Origin: Ficedula albicollis
Lineage: Eukaryota > Chordata > Aves > Passeriformes > Muscicapidae
NCBI RefSeq assembly: GCF_000247815.1
Contig: NC_021673.1
Span: 36,347,194 to 36,411,193 of the forward strand
Direction of reading: 5' to 3'
DNA length: 64,000 nt
The position numbers and the translations under genes were made by a program. The notes beneath the pieces are model-generated. The model worked only from the letters and a program-made list of their open reading frames with translations, had not been told where the DNA came from and searched no databases. Positions 62,688 to 64,000 of this stretch are shown one piece after another (the stretch's first letter is position 1; the number at the start of each line of letters is the position of its first letter).

Positions 62688-62772
62688 GTCCATACGTTTC
62701 GAGGTCCGCACTGGTGTGAATACTGCGCCAACTTCATGTGGGGTCTCATCGCTCAGGGAGTGAGGTGTTCAG
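62688..62772 (+). CDS. CHN2: CHN2 coding exon, 85 nt (zinc-binding core of C1 domain)
   Basis: The exon encodes 28 codons, [20 protein letters not shown] followed by IAQGVRCS, plus one base of the next codon. It is bounded by GTGTTGCAG and GTAGCA. Joined to HNFK of the previous exon it shows the C1 pattern H-X12-C-X2-C-X13-C. Pro, Gly and Gln residues typical of diacylglycerol-binding C1 domains are present (GPHWC, WGLIAQG). The remaining C1 ligands and the RhoGAP domain must be encoded right of the window. The donor GTAGCA is weaker than the GTAAGT/GTAAGC donors of most other exons here. Shared by beta1 and beta2. Confidence 0.97.
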
Positions 62773-64000
62773 GTAGCACTTCAGCATTTCCTGTCGTTCT
62801 CCTGGAATGCTCAGACATCTGTCCCACCCCAGCCTGTGCTCCCTCCGGGAGTGGAGGGCTGGAATTTCTTTAAAGAACAAAGCAGGAAATCCTTCCATAG
62901 AAGTTAGAGCATTTTCATTTGCCTCGTTAGCTGGTTTTGAAATGAAGACATCAGCCCTTGGTTGCTGAGTTGCATCCTCTACTAGAACCTTGGTCCTGCC
63001 TGTGCCTGTGCCTGCTGTATACATTCAAACTTGTTCTTTATGGTTAAGTTATCCCTGATGTTTTTATGTCTTAAAATGCAAGCACTGGAAATGGCAAAGC
63101 CAGCCAGCAACAAGGATTCATAGCTCCTCTTTTTGCTACCAATTGCTGGGAAATGCCCTTGTCTGCAAAAAAAGACTGCCACCTGTTTCCCATAAAAATA
63201 CCATGCATTGCTGCAAGCCTGAAGTATCCCACCTCAAGATAAAAACAAAAAATATGACCTTCATTTTCCAGGAGGGATTGGTTTTCTGGTGCCTGTATTG
63301 GCATTTTAATGGTGCCTTAATTATTTTAAATTTGTTTGCTCTTTCGTGGAAAAAAAAATTGTCTTGCAAAAATCCAATAATCATCACATCATGAGCTTTT
63401 GAATTCAGCAAGTGAATTAGTATTTGTTGTATTACAAATGGATTTTTGTAACTTCTTTCTACAGATCTAAAATAATTTCAAAAAATTATTTGTCTTACCT
63501 CTCCCTGCCCTGACCTCCAGGCATTCCTGATCTCAGGCTGGCACCGAACACATCCAGCCCTGACATCTGCCTTTCACAGACAGAGGAGGTGGTTGTTACC
63601 TAAAATTAATTTAGGCAACAGTTTGAAGGATCAAAATAGCTTTCACAAATGCAGGGTTTTAGTAAGTGCAGTCTCAGCTACTGCTACATCTTGTCTGTCT
63701 GAAGCTGAATAGTGGTAACACAAAGAATACGAGAGGGACATTAAAAAGGAGGAATGGTAGTTTGCTTTTCAAGATATTTGATCTTATCACAAGTGTGCAA
63801 AACCTGACCTCCCTAATGCACAGCACTGTATTTGTTCACATACATAAAATATGAAACTTCTGAAAAGGCATATTTATTTAGTATGAAACGTAATACTCTC
63901 CCTCATAAAATTACAAGCATTTAACTCTACATAGACAGATGCATTTAAATTTAACTTCACATGCCTGGAGAGCAGCACTGAACACAATGCAGGCAGGATC
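62773..64000 (+). other. CHN2 intron, 5' part, to the end of the window
   Basis: The next exon should begin by completing an Asp codon and continue CGLNVHKQC-like sequence; I did not find it here. The stretch is ordinary intron DNA. Open frames of up to 92 codons on both strands show nothing recognisable. Confidence 0.75.

Larger units (their letters stand above)
9019..62772 (+). other. CHN2: CHN2 (beta-chimaerin) gene, internal portion spanning five coding exons
   Basis: Five exons read in order give an SH2 domain, a serine/basic linker and the first part of a C1 domain, closely matching vertebrate beta-chimaerin as I remember it. Exon lengths are 32, 114, 286, 78 and 85 nt. Phases join cleanly: 0 to 2, 2 to 2, 2 to 0, 0 to 0 and 0 to 1. 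Introns within the window are about 3.2, 1.8, 42.0 and 6.2 kb. Known role of the family: a cytosolic protein recruited to membranes by diacylglycerol or phorbol ester through C1, which then switches off Rac through a C-terminal RhoGAP domain; SH2 contributes to autoinhibition and partner binding. The start of beta2 and the GAP domain are outside the window. Paralogue CHN1 is less likely because the beta1-specific N-terminus at 56291 is characteristic of CHN2. Confidence 0.95.

Overview
This is vertebrate nuclear DNA, most likely from a bird. It is a long stretch of the intron-rich gene CHN2 (beta-chimaerin, a diacylglycerol-responsive Rac GTPase-activating protein), read on the + strand. The bird assignment rests on the close CHN2 protein match and on a CR1-type LINE 3' end at about 26808-26878, with its run of ATTCTATG-like octamers; a non-avian sauropsid cannot be fully excluded. 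There is no bacterial or viral gene organisation. Almost all open frames in the window are chance frames in introns.

Five coding exons can be placed to the base, each with AG/GT borders and compatible phases. They are 9019-9050 (32 nt, just upstream of the SH2 domain), 12266-12379 (114 nt, first half of SH2), 14166-14451 (286 nt, rest of SH2 and linker), 56459-56536 (78 nt, linker to the start of C1) and 62688-62772 (85 nt, zinc-binding core of C1). The first exon or exons of the long beta2 isoform lie left of the window. The end of C1 and the whole RhoGAP domain lie right of it. At 56291 an alternative first coding exon for the short beta1 isoform begins and runs without interruption into the 78-nt exon. 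The DNA just before 56459 is therefore coding in beta1 and intron 3' end (with splice acceptor) in beta2.

The rest is intron. At 6580-8640 lies an extreme repeat block: a GC-rich duplicated module split by a run of 54 G, a 12-bp GC minisatellite of about 19 copies, then an almost pure A/T satellite with 14 copies of an 86-bp unit. At 16173-18050 a 944-bp segment is duplicated head to tail with only a few differences seen. About fourteen further two- or three-copy tandem duplications (units about 40-120 bp) are scattered through the introns. Microsatellites, one CR1 fragment and two or three old SINE-like remnants complete the picture.

I found no tRNA, rRNA, CRISPR, intact transposon or second protein gene. 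The most interesting biology is the nested beta1 promoter/exon with its dual-use splice acceptor. The most unusual DNA is the G54 / GC-minisatellite / AT-satellite block.
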